Assembly (NCBI RefSeq): GCF_018476885.1
Contig: NZ_JAHCVJ010000005.1
Coordinates: forward strand, 124,001 to 188,000
DNA: 64,000 nucleotides
DNA from: Geoanaerobacter pelophilus
GTDB taxonomy: Bacteria; Desulfobacterota; Desulfuromonadia; Geobacterales; DSM-12255
Reading direction: 5' to 3'
The notes beneath the pieces are model-generated. The model searched no databases and was not told the origin of the DNA. It saw only the letters and a program-made list of their open reading frames with translations. This document shows, piece by piece, positions 26,989 through 35,687 of the stretch. The translations under genes and the position numbers were made by a program. The first letter of the stretch is position 1. Every line of letters begins with the position of its first letter.

Positions 26989-29496
26989 ATGAAAGCAGTA
27001 ATCATGGCCGGCGGATTCGGCACTCGGATCCAGCCACTTACCTGCAATATGCCCAAACCGATGATTCCGCTCATCAACCGGCCGATAATGCTGCACATTG
27101 TGGAACTGCTCAAGAAATACGAGATAACCGACCTGGTGATGCTGCTCTATCATCAGCCGAGCGTGATCAAGAACTTTTTCCGGGATGGTTCGGATTTCGG
27201 CGTCAAGATCACCTATGTTACCCCTCTTGAAGATATGGGCACTGCCGGTGCGGTGAAATGCGCCGAAAAATATATTGATGAACGGTTCCTGGTCATCAGC
27301 GGCGACCTCCTGACCGACTTCAACCTGAAAAAGGTCATGGATTTCCATAGTGACAACAAGGCGCTGGCCACCATAACGCTGACCTCGGTAAAAGACCCGC
27401 TGCAGTTCGGGGTCGTGATCACCGACAAAGAGCGGCGCATCATCCAGTTCCTGGAAAAGCCGGGCTGGGGCGAGGTTATCTCCGATACGATCAATACCGG
27501 CATTTATGTCTTTGAGCCGGAGATCTTCAATTTTATCCCGGCCAATGAAAACTTTGACTTTTCCCAGGACCTCTTCCCGATGCTTCTGGAGAAAAAGGAG
27601 CAGCTTTTCGGTTATCCGATCAAGGGTTACTGGCGTGATGTCGGCAACACCGATTCATACCGCGAAGCGCACCACGACATCTTCCGGGGGCGGATAAACG
27701 TCAAGATCGACGAGCCGAAACAGGATGTGGTCGGGCGTGACCTCCGGCTGGGCACCGATGTCCGCCTCGATGAATCCGCGCTGCTCGACGGCACGGTGGT
27801 AGTTGGCGACAACTCGCAGATCTTCGGCAGCAGCCAGATTAAGGATTCGGTTATCGGCCGTAACTGCACCATCGAACCGGGGGTGAAACTGTCCCGGTGC
27901 GTGATCTGGGACAACGTCTACCTGAAAAAAGGGGCCAAGATCGTTGATTCCGTTATCTGCAACAATGTCAGTGTCGGCCAGGGGGTGGTGATCGAAGAAG
28001 GAGGGATCATCGCCGATGATACCTCGATCGGCGAAGAGGCCTACATCAAGCGCGACGTCAAGGTCTGGCCGCGCAAGCTGATCGAGGCGGGCGCTACAGT
28101 CACTGACAACATGATCTGGGGCGAAAAATGGAAGAAGTCGCTTTTTGAAGGGGCGATCATCAAGGGGTTGACCAATGTCGAGCTGACCCCTGAGTTTGTT
28201 GCCAAGCTGGGGTGCGCCTACGGCACGTCGCTTCCCAAAGGGAGTTTCGTCCTGGCTGCCCGCGACGCCTTTCTCGCTTCCCGGATGCTCAAGCGGAGTT
28301 TTCTTGGCGGCATATTGTCGGCAGGGGTCAATGTCCGCGACCTGAAGATGATGCCGCTGCCGATCGTGCGCTACAAGCTGAAAACCTTCGGCGAGGTCGG
28401 CGGGGTCCATTTCCGGCAGAGCCAGGAAGACCCGGCACTGACCGAGATTGTCTTTCTTGATGGCGATGGCCTCGATTTCTCCAGTTCCATGGCGAAAAAC
28501 GTGGAACGGATATTTTTCAAGGAGAATTTCCGGCGGGCGCACCACAAGGAGCCGGGAGGGATCACCGAACTGCCCCAGGTTATCGATTTTTACCGGGAAG
28601 GGTTTGCCCGGGGAGTAAATCGCGATCTCCTGAAAAAGCAGAACTCCAAGATCGTTATCGATTTCAATCACTCGCCGGCCGGGCAGCTTCTTCCGCCGAT
28701 CATGAACGATCTCGGCATCGAAGTGATTGCCCTGAACGCCTATGTCGACGAGGAACGGGGCATCAAGAACGCCGATGAGCGGCCGCAGAGCCTCAGCCAG
28801 TTGTCGAAAATCGTCACTTCTCTGGAGGCCAGGGCCGGTTTCTGGCTGGACCCCACCGTGGAAGGGGTTATCGTTGTTGACGAGACCGGCAAAGTCTACA
28901 CTGCCGAGGAGACCCTGCCGTTGATGGTGGCGCTGTTTCTGCGGAGCGGCCAGAAAGGTACCTTTGCCGTGCCGGTATCAGCGCCGTCGGTGGTCGAGAT
29001 CATGGCCAGCGAAAAAGGGTGCGCCGTAATCAGGACCAAGAACTCGGAACGCGCCATGATCGAGGCGTCTCTCGCCTCCGAAGTCATTATGGCCGGTTCA
29101 ATGGACGGCCGCTTTGCCTTTCCCAAATTTCAGACCGGGTTTGACGGCATGTTTACCGTTGTCAAGACCGTGGAACTGCTGGCAACCTCTGGTGTGCCGA
29201 TGTCGGTCATATACGGAGAGATTCCCCACCGGACATTTCTGCAGAGCCGCATTACCTGCGCCTGGGAGATGAAGGGGGGGATCATGCGCAAGATGAGCGA
29301 GGACAGCCTTGACTGCGAGGCAACCTTCATCGACGGCATCAAGGTTCATTTTGGCGAGGACTGGGTGCTGGTGCTGCCGGACCAGTACCAGCCTTTCGTC
29401 CATGTCGTTGCCGAAGGCAAGGACCCCAAGGTTGTTCACCGGTTGTTGGCCGAGTATCAGAAGAAGGTCGAGAAGTGGAAGAAGGAACTGCAATAG
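26989..29496 (+). CDS. Mannose-1-phosphate guanylyltransferase / phosphomannomutase-like two-domain protein
   Basis: An 835-residue protein. The N-terminal nucleotidyltransferase (about 1-235) has the intact signature MAGGFGTRIQPLTCNMPKPM. A left-handed beta-helix region (about 245-370) has repeated V(I)G(R/Q) hexapeptides. The C-terminal phosphohexomutase-like half lacks the usual active-site motifs: the SHNP loop is RQSQEDP, the metal loop DGDADR is DPTVEG, and GEESGH is GSMDGR. It probably makes GDP-mannose or a related NDP-sugar, with the mutase part structural. AAGGAG precedes the ATG. It heads a run with GH57 and GalT genes. Confidence 0.82.
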   Translation: MKAVIMAGGFGTRIQPLTCNMPKPMIPLINRPIMLHIVELLKKYEITDLVMLLYHQPSVIKNFFRDGSDFGVKITYVTPLEDMGTAGAVKCAEKYIDERFLVISGDLLTDFNLKKVMDFHSDNKALATITLTSVKDPLQFGVVITDKERRIIQFLEKPGWGEVISDTINTGIYVFEPEIFNFIPANENFDFSQDLFPMLLEKKEQLFGYPIKGYWRDVGNTDSYREAHHDIFRGRINVKIDEPKQDVVGRDLRLGTDVRLDESALLDGTVVVGDNSQIFGSSQIKDSVIGRNCTIEPGVKLSRCVIWDNVYLKKGAKIVDSVICNNVSVGQGVVIEEGGIIADDTSIGEEAYIKRDVKVWPRKLIEAGATVTDNMIWGEKWKKSLFEGAIIKGLTNVELTPEFVAKLGCAYGTSLPKGSFVLAARDAFLASRMLKRSFLGGILSAGVNVRDLKMMPLPIVRYKLKTFGEVGGVHFRQSQEDPALTEIVFLDGDGLDFSSSMAKNVERIFFKENFRRAHHKEPGGITELPQVIDFYREGFARGVNRDLLKKQNSKIVIDFNHSPAGQLLPPIMNDLGIEVIALNAYVDEERGIKNADERPQSLSQLSKIVTSLEARAGFWLDPTVEGVIVVDETGKVYTAEETLPLMVALFLRSGQKGTFAVPVSAPSVVEIMASEKGCAVIRTKNSERAMIEASLASEVIMAGSMDGRFAFPKFQTGFDGMFTVVKTVELLATSGVPMSVIYGEIPHRTFLQSRITCAWEMKGGIMRKMSEDSLDCEATFIDGIKVHFGEDWVLVLPDQYQPFVHVVAEGKDPKVVHRLLAEYQKKVEKWKKELQ

Positions 29497-29551
29497 GGGT
29501 AACCGGCTGGCCAACGTTTCATTACTGTTAACAACATAGGTACAGGCACTG

Positions 29552-31759
29552 ATGTCAAAGCCGCTCGACATACTATTTATCTGGCATATGCATCAGCCAT
29601 TCTACAAAGATCCGGTCAGGGGAGAGTATGTGCTCCCCTGGACCTACCTGCATGCCGTGAAGGATTATTACGACATGCCGGCGATCGTCGCGGCAACTCC
29701 CGGGGCCAAAGCGGTGTTCAACCTGGTGCCGTCGCTCCTGGAACAGCTTGAAGATTATGCGGCCGGCACAGCCAATGACCCGGTGCTGAGGCTTGGCCGG
29801 ATGGACCCCGGCGACATGACCGAGGACGATATTGCCCTGATGCTCGATATCTTCTTTGCTGCCAACCGGCAGCGGATGATCGAGCCACAGCCGCGTTACC
29901 TCGAACTCTTGCAGCTGGCCGGTGACGGCGATGCCGCCAAGCGCCAGGCAAGCATCCGCAGTTTCCGCCGCCAGGAGATCATCGATCTCCAGGTCTGCTT
30001 TTTCCTGGCCTGGACCGGAGAGGCAGCGCGGAACCGCTGGCCCGAATTCCGGGAGCTGCTGGCCAAAGGGCGCAATTATACCGTTGCGGATCGTGACCGG
30101 CTTTTTGCCGCCCAGCAAGAGGTCATCAACGCCATCATCCCGCTGTACCGCAAGCTTCATGACGAGGGAAAGGCCGAGCTGTCCCTGTCTCCCTACTATC
30201 ACCCGATATTGCCACTGCTATGCGACATGAAGATCGCCCAGGTGTCAATGCCCAAGGCCAATATCCCGGCGGCCCGCTTCTGCCACCCCGAGGATGCCCG
30301 CAGCCACATCATGGAAGGTATTGCCTGCTTTGAACGAATCTTCGGTTTTACCCCGGCAGGGATGTGGCCCTCAGAAGGGTCGGTGAGCGATGAAGCGCTC
30401 AAGATCATCTGCGATTGCGGCATCAAATGGGCTGCAACCGACGAGGCGATCCTGCAGCATACGGTGCCCGGCATCACTGGCCAGAACCGCGAAGGGTTGT
30501 ATCACCCCTACCGCTTTGGCTGCGACGGTGCCGAGCTGGGGGTGATCTTCCGCGACCATGCACTTTCCGATCTGATCGGTTTTACTTATTCCCAGTGGGA
30601 CACCGGTCGCGCCATCGAGGATTTCATGGAGCGCCTGCGCCGGATCCGGCAACAGTTTCCAACGAGCAGCCTGGTGCCGGTCATCCTTGACGGCGAGAAT
30701 GCCTGGGAATATTACCCGGACAATGCCAACCCGTTTTTGTCGACGCTCTATGCCGCCATTGCCGGTTCTGCGGAGTTCCGGCTGGTCACAGCCACAGAGG
30801 CGGTGGCAACAATCAAGCCGAAGCAGACCTTGACCCATATTCACCCCGGCTCGTGGATCAATGCCAATTACGGCATCTGGGTCGGCCATCCGGAAGAGAA
30901 CCTTGCCTGGGACTACCTGGAGCGGGCCCGCGAGGCGGCTGTCACCCGGAATCCCCAGGTCGCCGCGCTGCTGGCGGCAGGCCGGGGCGCGTCAAACATG
31001 GCGGTCGAGGCCGACGACACGGCCCGGCTGATCTGCAAGGCGCTCTTTGCCGCAGAGGGGAGCGACTGGTTCTGGTGGTACGGCGACGATCATTTCTCGG
31101 CGCATGCCGACCGGTTCGACGCGCTGTTCCGCAAGCATCTGATCAATATCTACCGGCTTCTGGGCCAGGATCTCCCGCGGGAACTGTACGAGCCGATCAA
31201 AAAGACGCGGGAAGCCGGTTTTGTCCGTGAACCGTCCTCGTTCATAACCCCGGTGATCGACGGTCTGGTGACTGATTATTTCGAGTGGCTCCCGGCGGGT
31301 CTCTTCGATCTCTCGCGCCAGTCATCGGCCATGCACTCATCGGAAAGCAGCCTCCACTCCTTTTTCTACGCCTATGACCGGGAATCGCTCCATCTCCGGA
31401 TCGATGGGGCTGTTGCCCTGGATCAGCTGCTCGGCTCAACAGATACGCTGTATATTTTTATCGGTGCCCGGCAGAAGGAGTATCGTCTGGCGATTGGCCG
31501 CAGCGAAGATAGCGGCTATCTTGCGGCAAAGAGTGCCAGCGGTTTCCGTGCCACCAGGAACCGCTATCGCTACAAGATCCGCAAGATCTGCGAGGTGACC
31601 CTGCCCCTTGCTGCGATCAAGCCGGTTCAGGGAGAGCCGCTGCAGCTTTATATAACGCTGCAGCGAGACGGTGAGGAAGTTGGTCGGTGGCCTGCTGATG
31701 CGCCGATGGAATTAAAGTACCTGGGTGACAGTCTGGAACTTGATAACTGGCTGATTTAA
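29552..31759 (+). CDS. Glycoside hydrolase family 57 protein
   Basis: Acts on alpha-glucans (amylase, amylopullulanase or branching-type). Conserved regions are complete: HMHQPFY near the start (region 1), GMWPSEGSVSDEAL with the nucleophile Glu, and VILDGENAWEYY with the acid/base Asp. The 735-residue length and C-terminal beta-rich domain of about 180 residues match the DUF3536-less GH57 amylase type found in Geobacter. GalT-like gene follows after nine bases, so they are co-transcribed. The specific activity cannot be set from sequence alone. Confidence 0.88.
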   Translation: MSKPLDILFIWHMHQPFYKDPVRGEYVLPWTYLHAVKDYYDMPAIVAATPGAKAVFNLVPSLLEQLEDYAAGTANDPVLRLGRMDPGDMTEDDIALMLDIFFAANRQRMIEPQPRYLELLQLAGDGDAAKRQASIRSFRRQEIIDLQVCFFLAWTGEAARNRWPEFRELLAKGRNYTVADRDRLFAAQQEVINAIIPLYRKLHDEGKAELSLSPYYHPILPLLCDMKIAQVSMPKANIPAARFCHPEDARSHIMEGIACFERIFGFTPAGMWPSEGSVSDEALKIICDCGIKWAATDEAILQHTVPGITGQNREGLYHPYRFGCDGAELGVIFRDHALSDLIGFTYSQWDTGRAIEDFMERLRRIRQQFPTSSLVPVILDGENAWEYYPDNANPFLSTLYAAIAGSAEFRLVTATEAVATIKPKQTLTHIHPGSWINANYGIWVGHPEENLAWDYLERAREAAVTRNPQVAALLAAGRGASNMAVEADDTARLICKALFAAEGSDWFWWYGDDHFSAHADRFDALFRKHLINIYRLLGQDLPRELYEPIKKTREAGFVREPSSFITPVIDGLVTDYFEWLPAGLFDLSRQSSAMHSSESSLHSFFYAYDRESLHLRIDGAVALDQLLGSTDTLYIFIGARQKEYRLAIGRSEDSGYLAAKSASGFRATRNRYRYKIRKICEVTLPLAAIKPVQGEPLQLYITLQRDGEEVGRWPADAPMELKYLGDSLELDNWLI

Positions 31760-31768
31760 GGAGAGTCG

Positions 31769-32794
31769 ATGTCCGAGCTTCGTTGGGACCCCCTCAAAAA
31801 ACATTGGGTAATCATCGCCACCGAACGGGGGCGCCGTCCCCTGGATTTCCACCAGGATACCCCGGCTACCACCATGATCAGCTGCCCATTTTGCTATGGC
31901 CACGAGGCGCGCACCCCCCAGGAGATCTTCGCCATTCGCCCGCCGGGCCCTGCCAATACCCCCAACTGGAAGGTGCGGGTCATCCCGAACAAGTATCCGG
32001 TATTACGGGTTGAGGGGGAGGTGAAGAGCCGCGGTTATGGGCTTTACGATGTCATGGACGGCATTGGCGCTCATGAAATAATCATCGAAACTCCGGACCA
32101 TGACCGGGGACTGGCCGACCTTTCCATTGCCGAGCTCACCGATGTCCTCAAGGCATACCGGGCACGCTACCTTGACCTTCGCCAGGATTTCCGGCTGCGC
32201 TACATGGTGCTGTTCAAGAACCATGGCACCTTGGCCGGCGCTACGCTCCAGCATTCCCACAGTCAGCTGATCGCCGTGCCGCTGATTCCCCCGGTGGCAA
32301 CGACCGAGCTCAATGCCTGCCGTGAGTTCTTTGCCACCAAGGAGCGCTGCATCTTCTGCGACATGATTGATTTCGAGATCTCCTGTGGCGAGCGGGTGGT
32401 CAAGGAGTTTCCCGATTACGTTACCCTGACTCCCTATGCCTCGGCATCGCCGTTCGAGCTGCGGCTTTTTCCCAAGAAGCATTGCCATGACTTTGCCCTG
32501 CTCAATGACGGCCAGTTGGGGGCGCTGGCGCAAGCCATGAAGGATATGCTCTGCCGGCTGAAAGTGGTACTCAAGGATCCGCCGTACAACTTCATCCTGC
32601 ACACGGCGCCACCCGCGCACCAGCGTCTCGGCAAGCCCGATTACTGGGGCTCCCTGGCCTGGGATTACCACTGGCACATCGAGCTGGTGCCGCGGCTGAC
32701 CCAGATTGCCGGTTTCGAATGGGGGACCGGTTTCTACATTAATCCGACGGCGCCGGAGGATGCTGCAGCATTTCTTCGGGAGGCAGAGGTCTGA
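31769..32794 (+). CDS. galT: Galactose-1-phosphate uridylyltransferase family protein
   Basis: HIT-superfamily nucleotidyltransferase. The catalytic motif is LQHSHSQLIA (HxHxQ) near residue 170. Zinc-type residues are in CPFCYGHE and the second HIT-like half has CIFCDM and ...HWHIELVPR. The 341-residue length is typical of bacterial GalT. In a strain without an obvious galactose operon it may work on glucose-1-phosphate or trehalose-type routes; context with GH57 suggests glucan metabolism. AAGGAG precedes the ATG. Confidence 0.85.
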   Translation: MSELRWDPLKKHWVIIATERGRRPLDFHQDTPATTMISCPFCYGHEARTPQEIFAIRPPGPANTPNWKVRVIPNKYPVLRVEGEVKSRGYGLYDVMDGIGAHEIIIETPDHDRGLADLSIAELTDVLKAYRARYLDLRQDFRLRYMVLFKNHGTLAGATLQHSHSQLIAVPLIPPVATTELNACREFFATKERCIFCDMIDFEISCGERVVKEFPDYVTLTPYASASPFELRLFPKKHCHDFALLNDGQLGALAQAMKDMLCRLKVVLKDPPYNFILHTAPPAHQRLGKPDYWGSLAWDYHWHIELVPRLTQIAGFEWGTGFYINPTAPEDAAAFLREAEV

Positions 32795-32796
32795 CC

Positions 32797-32970
32797 ATGG
32801 CTCAACCGGAGGCAACCGAGCAGGAGAAGGGCGTGGTGGACGAACTCACCAGCGAGATCAAGCGGGTGATCGACGATAACCGGAAATTCCTCGAAAGAAT
32901 CATGGCCGACGATTTTGACGACGACGAACTGCCCGATGAAGAACCTGAGATGACCGAAGAGGAGCAGTGA
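32797..32970 (+). CDS. Small acidic protein (57 aa), function unknown
   Basis: Not recognised. The ATG begins three bases after the galT stop, with GGAGGCAGAGG upstream. Sequence is helical and acidic (ELTSEIKRVIDDNRKFLERI, then DDFDDDELPDEEPEMTEEEQ). No Cys or membrane part. It is the last gene of the kinase-sugar run and is convergent with corA, 22 bases between stops. Confidence 0.6.
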   Translation: MAQPEATEQEKGVVDELTSEIKRVIDDNRKFLERIMADDFDDDELPDEEPEMTEEEQ

Positions 32971-32992
32971 ATCTGGCGCTGCCCTGCCTCAG

Positions 32993-34057
32993 TTACAGCC
33001 ATTTTTTCCGTTTGAAATAAAAAAGCAGGGAAACAGCGACTGACAGCATCAGGCCGAGGCAGGCGAAATACCCCCATTGCCAGTGAAGCTCGGGCATGAA
33101 CTGGAAGTTCATCCCGTAGACACCGGCAATGTAGGTGAGGGGGATGAAGATGGTGCCGATGATGGTGAGGAATTTCATGATCTCGTTCATCCGGTTACTG
33201 ATGCTCGACAGGTAGACATCGAGCATGCCAGACAGCATGTCCCGGCTTGTCTCGATGGTATCGATCACCTGGATGGTATGGTCGTAGATGTCGCGCAGGT
33301 AGATCACCACTGTTTCGCTGATCAGCTGCGAATCCCGGCGTTCCAGGGCGCCAATCACCTCGCGCAGCGGCCAGATTGCCTTGCGCAGCAGGATCACCTC
33401 ACGCTTCAGCTGGTGGATTTTCCGCACTGTCTCCGGACACGGATCGGCCATCACCTCGTCTTCCAACGCCTCGATCCGTTCCCCCACCTGCTCCATTACC
33501 ACGAAATAGTTGTCAACAATGGCGTCCATCAAGGCATAGACGAGGTAGTCGACCCCCAGTTCCCTGATCTTCCCCTTGCCGTTTCTGAGCCGTTCCCTGA
33601 TCGGGTTGAATACGTCCCCCTCCACCCCTTCCTGGAAGGAGATAACGACATTGCTCCCCAGGACGAGGCTTACCTGCTCGGTGACGATCTCACCGTCTGT
33701 GTTGATACGCAGCATTTTCAGGACAATGTAGAGGTAATCGCCGTAATCTTCGGCTTTCAGGCGTTGGTAGGTATTGAGGATATCCTCCAGGACCAGGGGG
33801 TGCAGTTTCTGGCAATCTCCCAGCTGCCGGATGGCCTCGATCTCGTGCAACCCCTCCACGTCGATCCAGCTGACAATGGCGGTATCGGAGTGGCTCATGC
33901 ACTCCTCAATGGCCTTGATCTCCTTTTCCTCGCATCCTCCGGCATGGTAATTCATGACCGAGATCCTGATATCCCGGTCGCGCAGCTCGCCAATGTGGAC
34001 GAGGGTGCCGGGTGGCAGGCCGCTCTTCACTGATCTCTTCTTGATGGTCCGGACCAT
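32993..34057 (-). CDS. corA: CorA-type magnesium/cobalt transporter
   Basis: Pentameric divalent cation channel of the inner membrane. The GMN motif is visible in YIAGVYGMNFQFMPEL, between two C-terminal helices. The long N-terminal cytoplasmic domain (about 290 residues) is helical and charged. The length of 354 residues is typical. No leader element of the Mg-sensor type was seen in the 38 bases before the ATG, and the TPR gene lies directly upstream on the same strand. Confidence 0.93.
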   Translation of the reverse strand: MVRTIKKRSVKSGLPPGTLVHIGELRDRDIRISVMNYHAGGCEEKEIKAIEECMSHSDTAIVSWIDVEGLHEIEAIRQLGDCQKLHPLVLEDILNTYQRLKAEDYGDYLYIVLKMLRINTDGEIVTEQVSLVLGSNVVISFQEGVEGDVFNPIRERLRNGKGKIRELGVDYLVYALMDAIVDNYFVVMEQVGERIEALEDEVMADPCPETVRKIHQLKREVILLRKAIWPLREVIGALERRDSQLISETVVIYLRDIYDHTIQVIDTIETSRDMLSGMLDVYLSSISNRMNEIMKFLTIIGTIFIPLTYIAGVYGMNFQFMPELHWQWGYFACLGLMLSVAVSLLFYFKRKKWL

Positions 34058-34095
34058 GGTTACCGCCTGATGATGAATGAAGCTGGATGCTCGGC

Positions 34096-35304
34096 TTACG
34101 CCGGATTGTCAGCTTCTGCCTGCGCAAGAATTTCCCGGGCTGTAGCGTCATCCGGGTTTTGCTCAAGCGCCATTCTCAAGTGTACCAGCGCTTCCTGCCG
34201 TTGTCCCAACTGCAGGCAGACAGTGCCGAAATCCCTCTGGAGATCCGCCAGGGTGTTGTCCAATTGCTCTGCCGCGGCAAAGTGTTCTAACGCTTCCGGA
34301 TTGCCTGCGCGACCGAGCAGGTTGCCCAGTGCGTGATGGGCCTCGGGAAATGCGGGGCTGAGTTCAATGGCCTTCAAGTACAACTCCCGGATTTTCCCGG
34401 GGTCGCTGCCCAGGGATTCCTCAGCCGCGCCGAGTCCGAAATAGCCTTTGGCTAGATTCTCATCCAGGGCGATTGCCGCGCTGAAGCTGTTGCGAGCGGC
34501 TTCGTAGGATTGCATCAGCAACTGGATATTGCCGAGATTGATCTGGGCCAACGGGAACTCAGGGTCCAGCTCTGCGGCCAAAGTGCAATGGGCGAGGGCT
34601 GCTTCGAGCTGGTTGGACATCATCAGGGCGGCGCCGTAATTGTTTTGGCAGCGCGCATGGTCCGGGTTCAGCTTGACCGCTTTTTCATAATAGTCAATCG
34701 CCTCGGCGAACCGCCCAAGGTCCTGCAACAGTACGGCATAGGTATAGATCGCCCCCCAGTGGTTCGGCGCGTGTTTCAGCGCTTCCTGCAGCACGTTTTC
34801 CGCGTAGTCGTAGATGCAAAGGTCGTGAAGCGTATCGCCAAGCTTATGGAGCATATGGGCATTGTCCGGCACGAGTCCTGCGGCGATTTCGAAACAAACC
34901 GCGCTTGCCTGAACAAACCCCTCATCCTTGAGCTGGTCTCCTAAAGAGCCAATGATCTCGGCAATAGCCGGAACGGTCAGAAACGGCGCGCCGTTGATCA
35001 GCGCGGCCAGGTCGAGCGAGATGGCGCGGGAAATGGTCTCACCTTTCGCTGAACTTTGCTCGCTGAGCGCGCGGAGGTTCTCCGCCGCCTCGGCGATGTC
35101 TCCTTTGCTGGCCTTGGCGGCTGCAGCAAAAAACGGGATAAGGTTATCGTCGGGGTGTTCTCCGGCAAGCCTGGCATAGGTGGTAAGCGCCGCGTCCACT
35201 TCACCGCGCAGGTGCATCGCCAGGGCAGCAATGAAATCAACTTCCCCAGGTGTTGTCGTATCTTCTGTAGCATTCTTTCCCAAGATCTTGTCGAAAAAAC
35301 CCAT
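34096..35304 (-). CDS. Tetratricopeptide repeat protein
   Basis: A 402-residue soluble helical protein with about eight to nine TPR units from residue 25 on. Examples are DNLIPFFAAAAKASKGDIAEAAENL, AEAIDYYEKAVKLNPDHARC and EALVHLRMALEQNPDDATA. No signal peptide. It probably scaffolds proteins; the target is unknown. Upstream of its start lies a 383-base gap with four palindromes. It is 38 bases before corA, so co-transcription is likely. Confidence 0.85.
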   Translation of the reverse strand: MGFFDKILGKNATEDTTTPGEVDFIAALAMHLRGEVDAALTTYARLAGEHPDDNLIPFFAAAAKASKGDIAEAAENLRALSEQSSAKGETISRAISLDLAALINGAPFLTVPAIAEIIGSLGDQLKDEGFVQASAVCFEIAAGLVPDNAHMLHKLGDTLHDLCIYDYAENVLQEALKHAPNHWGAIYTYAVLLQDLGRFAEAIDYYEKAVKLNPDHARCQNNYGAALMMSNQLEAALAHCTLAAELDPEFPLAQINLGNIQLLMQSYEAARNSFSAAIALDENLAKGYFGLGAAEESLGSDPGKIRELYLKAIELSPAFPEAHHALGNLLGRAGNPEALEHFAAAEQLDNTLADLQRDFGTVCLQLGQRQEALVHLRMALEQNPDDATAREILAQAEADNPA

Positions 35305-35368
35305 AATTAAGTTGTCCTTTTCTGTGGGGAGTAAGTTCTAATTTCTTTTCTCAACTCGTTGTTGAACA

Positions 35369-35452
35369 GTTTCCCTATATAGGAAACTTGTTTCTTATAT
35401 AGGAAATATATTTCCTATATAAGATGCCTATGAGGTTTCTTATATAAGAAAC
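35369..35452. promoter_or_regulatory. Four tandem palindromic sites, consensus TTTCYTATATARGAAA
   Basis: Sites begin at 35370, 35391, 35411 and 35436, spaced 21, 20 and 25 bases. The last is a perfect 18-base palindrome, GTTTCTTATATAAGAAAC. The third is a half site. They lie 65-150 bases upstream of the TPR gene start. Probably an operator array. Confidence 0.6.
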
Positions 35453-35611
35453 TATTGTCTTTTCCCCGGCTGTACTAGACCCACGTCTTCATGGGCTACC
35501 TTTTTGGCTGTAGCACATAGTTTCGGTAGGTTATAGCATGATTGAGCTTTGAGTAAAATGGCTTTATTAGGGCTGTTTATTAATGGTGCGCAGGCTATGG
35601 CAGGCGGCAAT

Positions 35612-35641
35612 AAAAAAGGCTGCCCGTGTTCGCGGGCAGCC
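35612..35641 (-). terminator. Terminator of the seven-haem cytochrome gene
   Basis: Minus strand GGCTGCCCG-N6-CGGGCAGCC followed by TTTTTTATT, about 50 bases past the stop. Confidence 0.9.
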
Positions 35642-35687
35642 TGGATATGGATTCCGGCAACTGTTCAGCCGGATGGCGCTTCAATAA

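Larger units (their letters stand above)
35305..35687. other. 383-base gap: four palindromes and a terminator
   Basis: No credible gene. The part nearest the TPR gene (35369-35452) has four copies of a TTTC-(Y)TATATA-GAAA dyad. A terminator for the cytochrome gene sits at 35612-35641. The middle, about 35460-35600, shows nothing recognisable. Confidence 0.7.

Noticed and set aside
33077-34033. Plus-strand ORF of 318 aa opposite corA
   Set aside because: Antisense shadow; corA has its GMN motif and normal length.
35369-35452. CRISPR array
   Set aside because: Units are palindromes of 16-18 bases at 20-25-base steps with no true spacers and no cas genes nearby.
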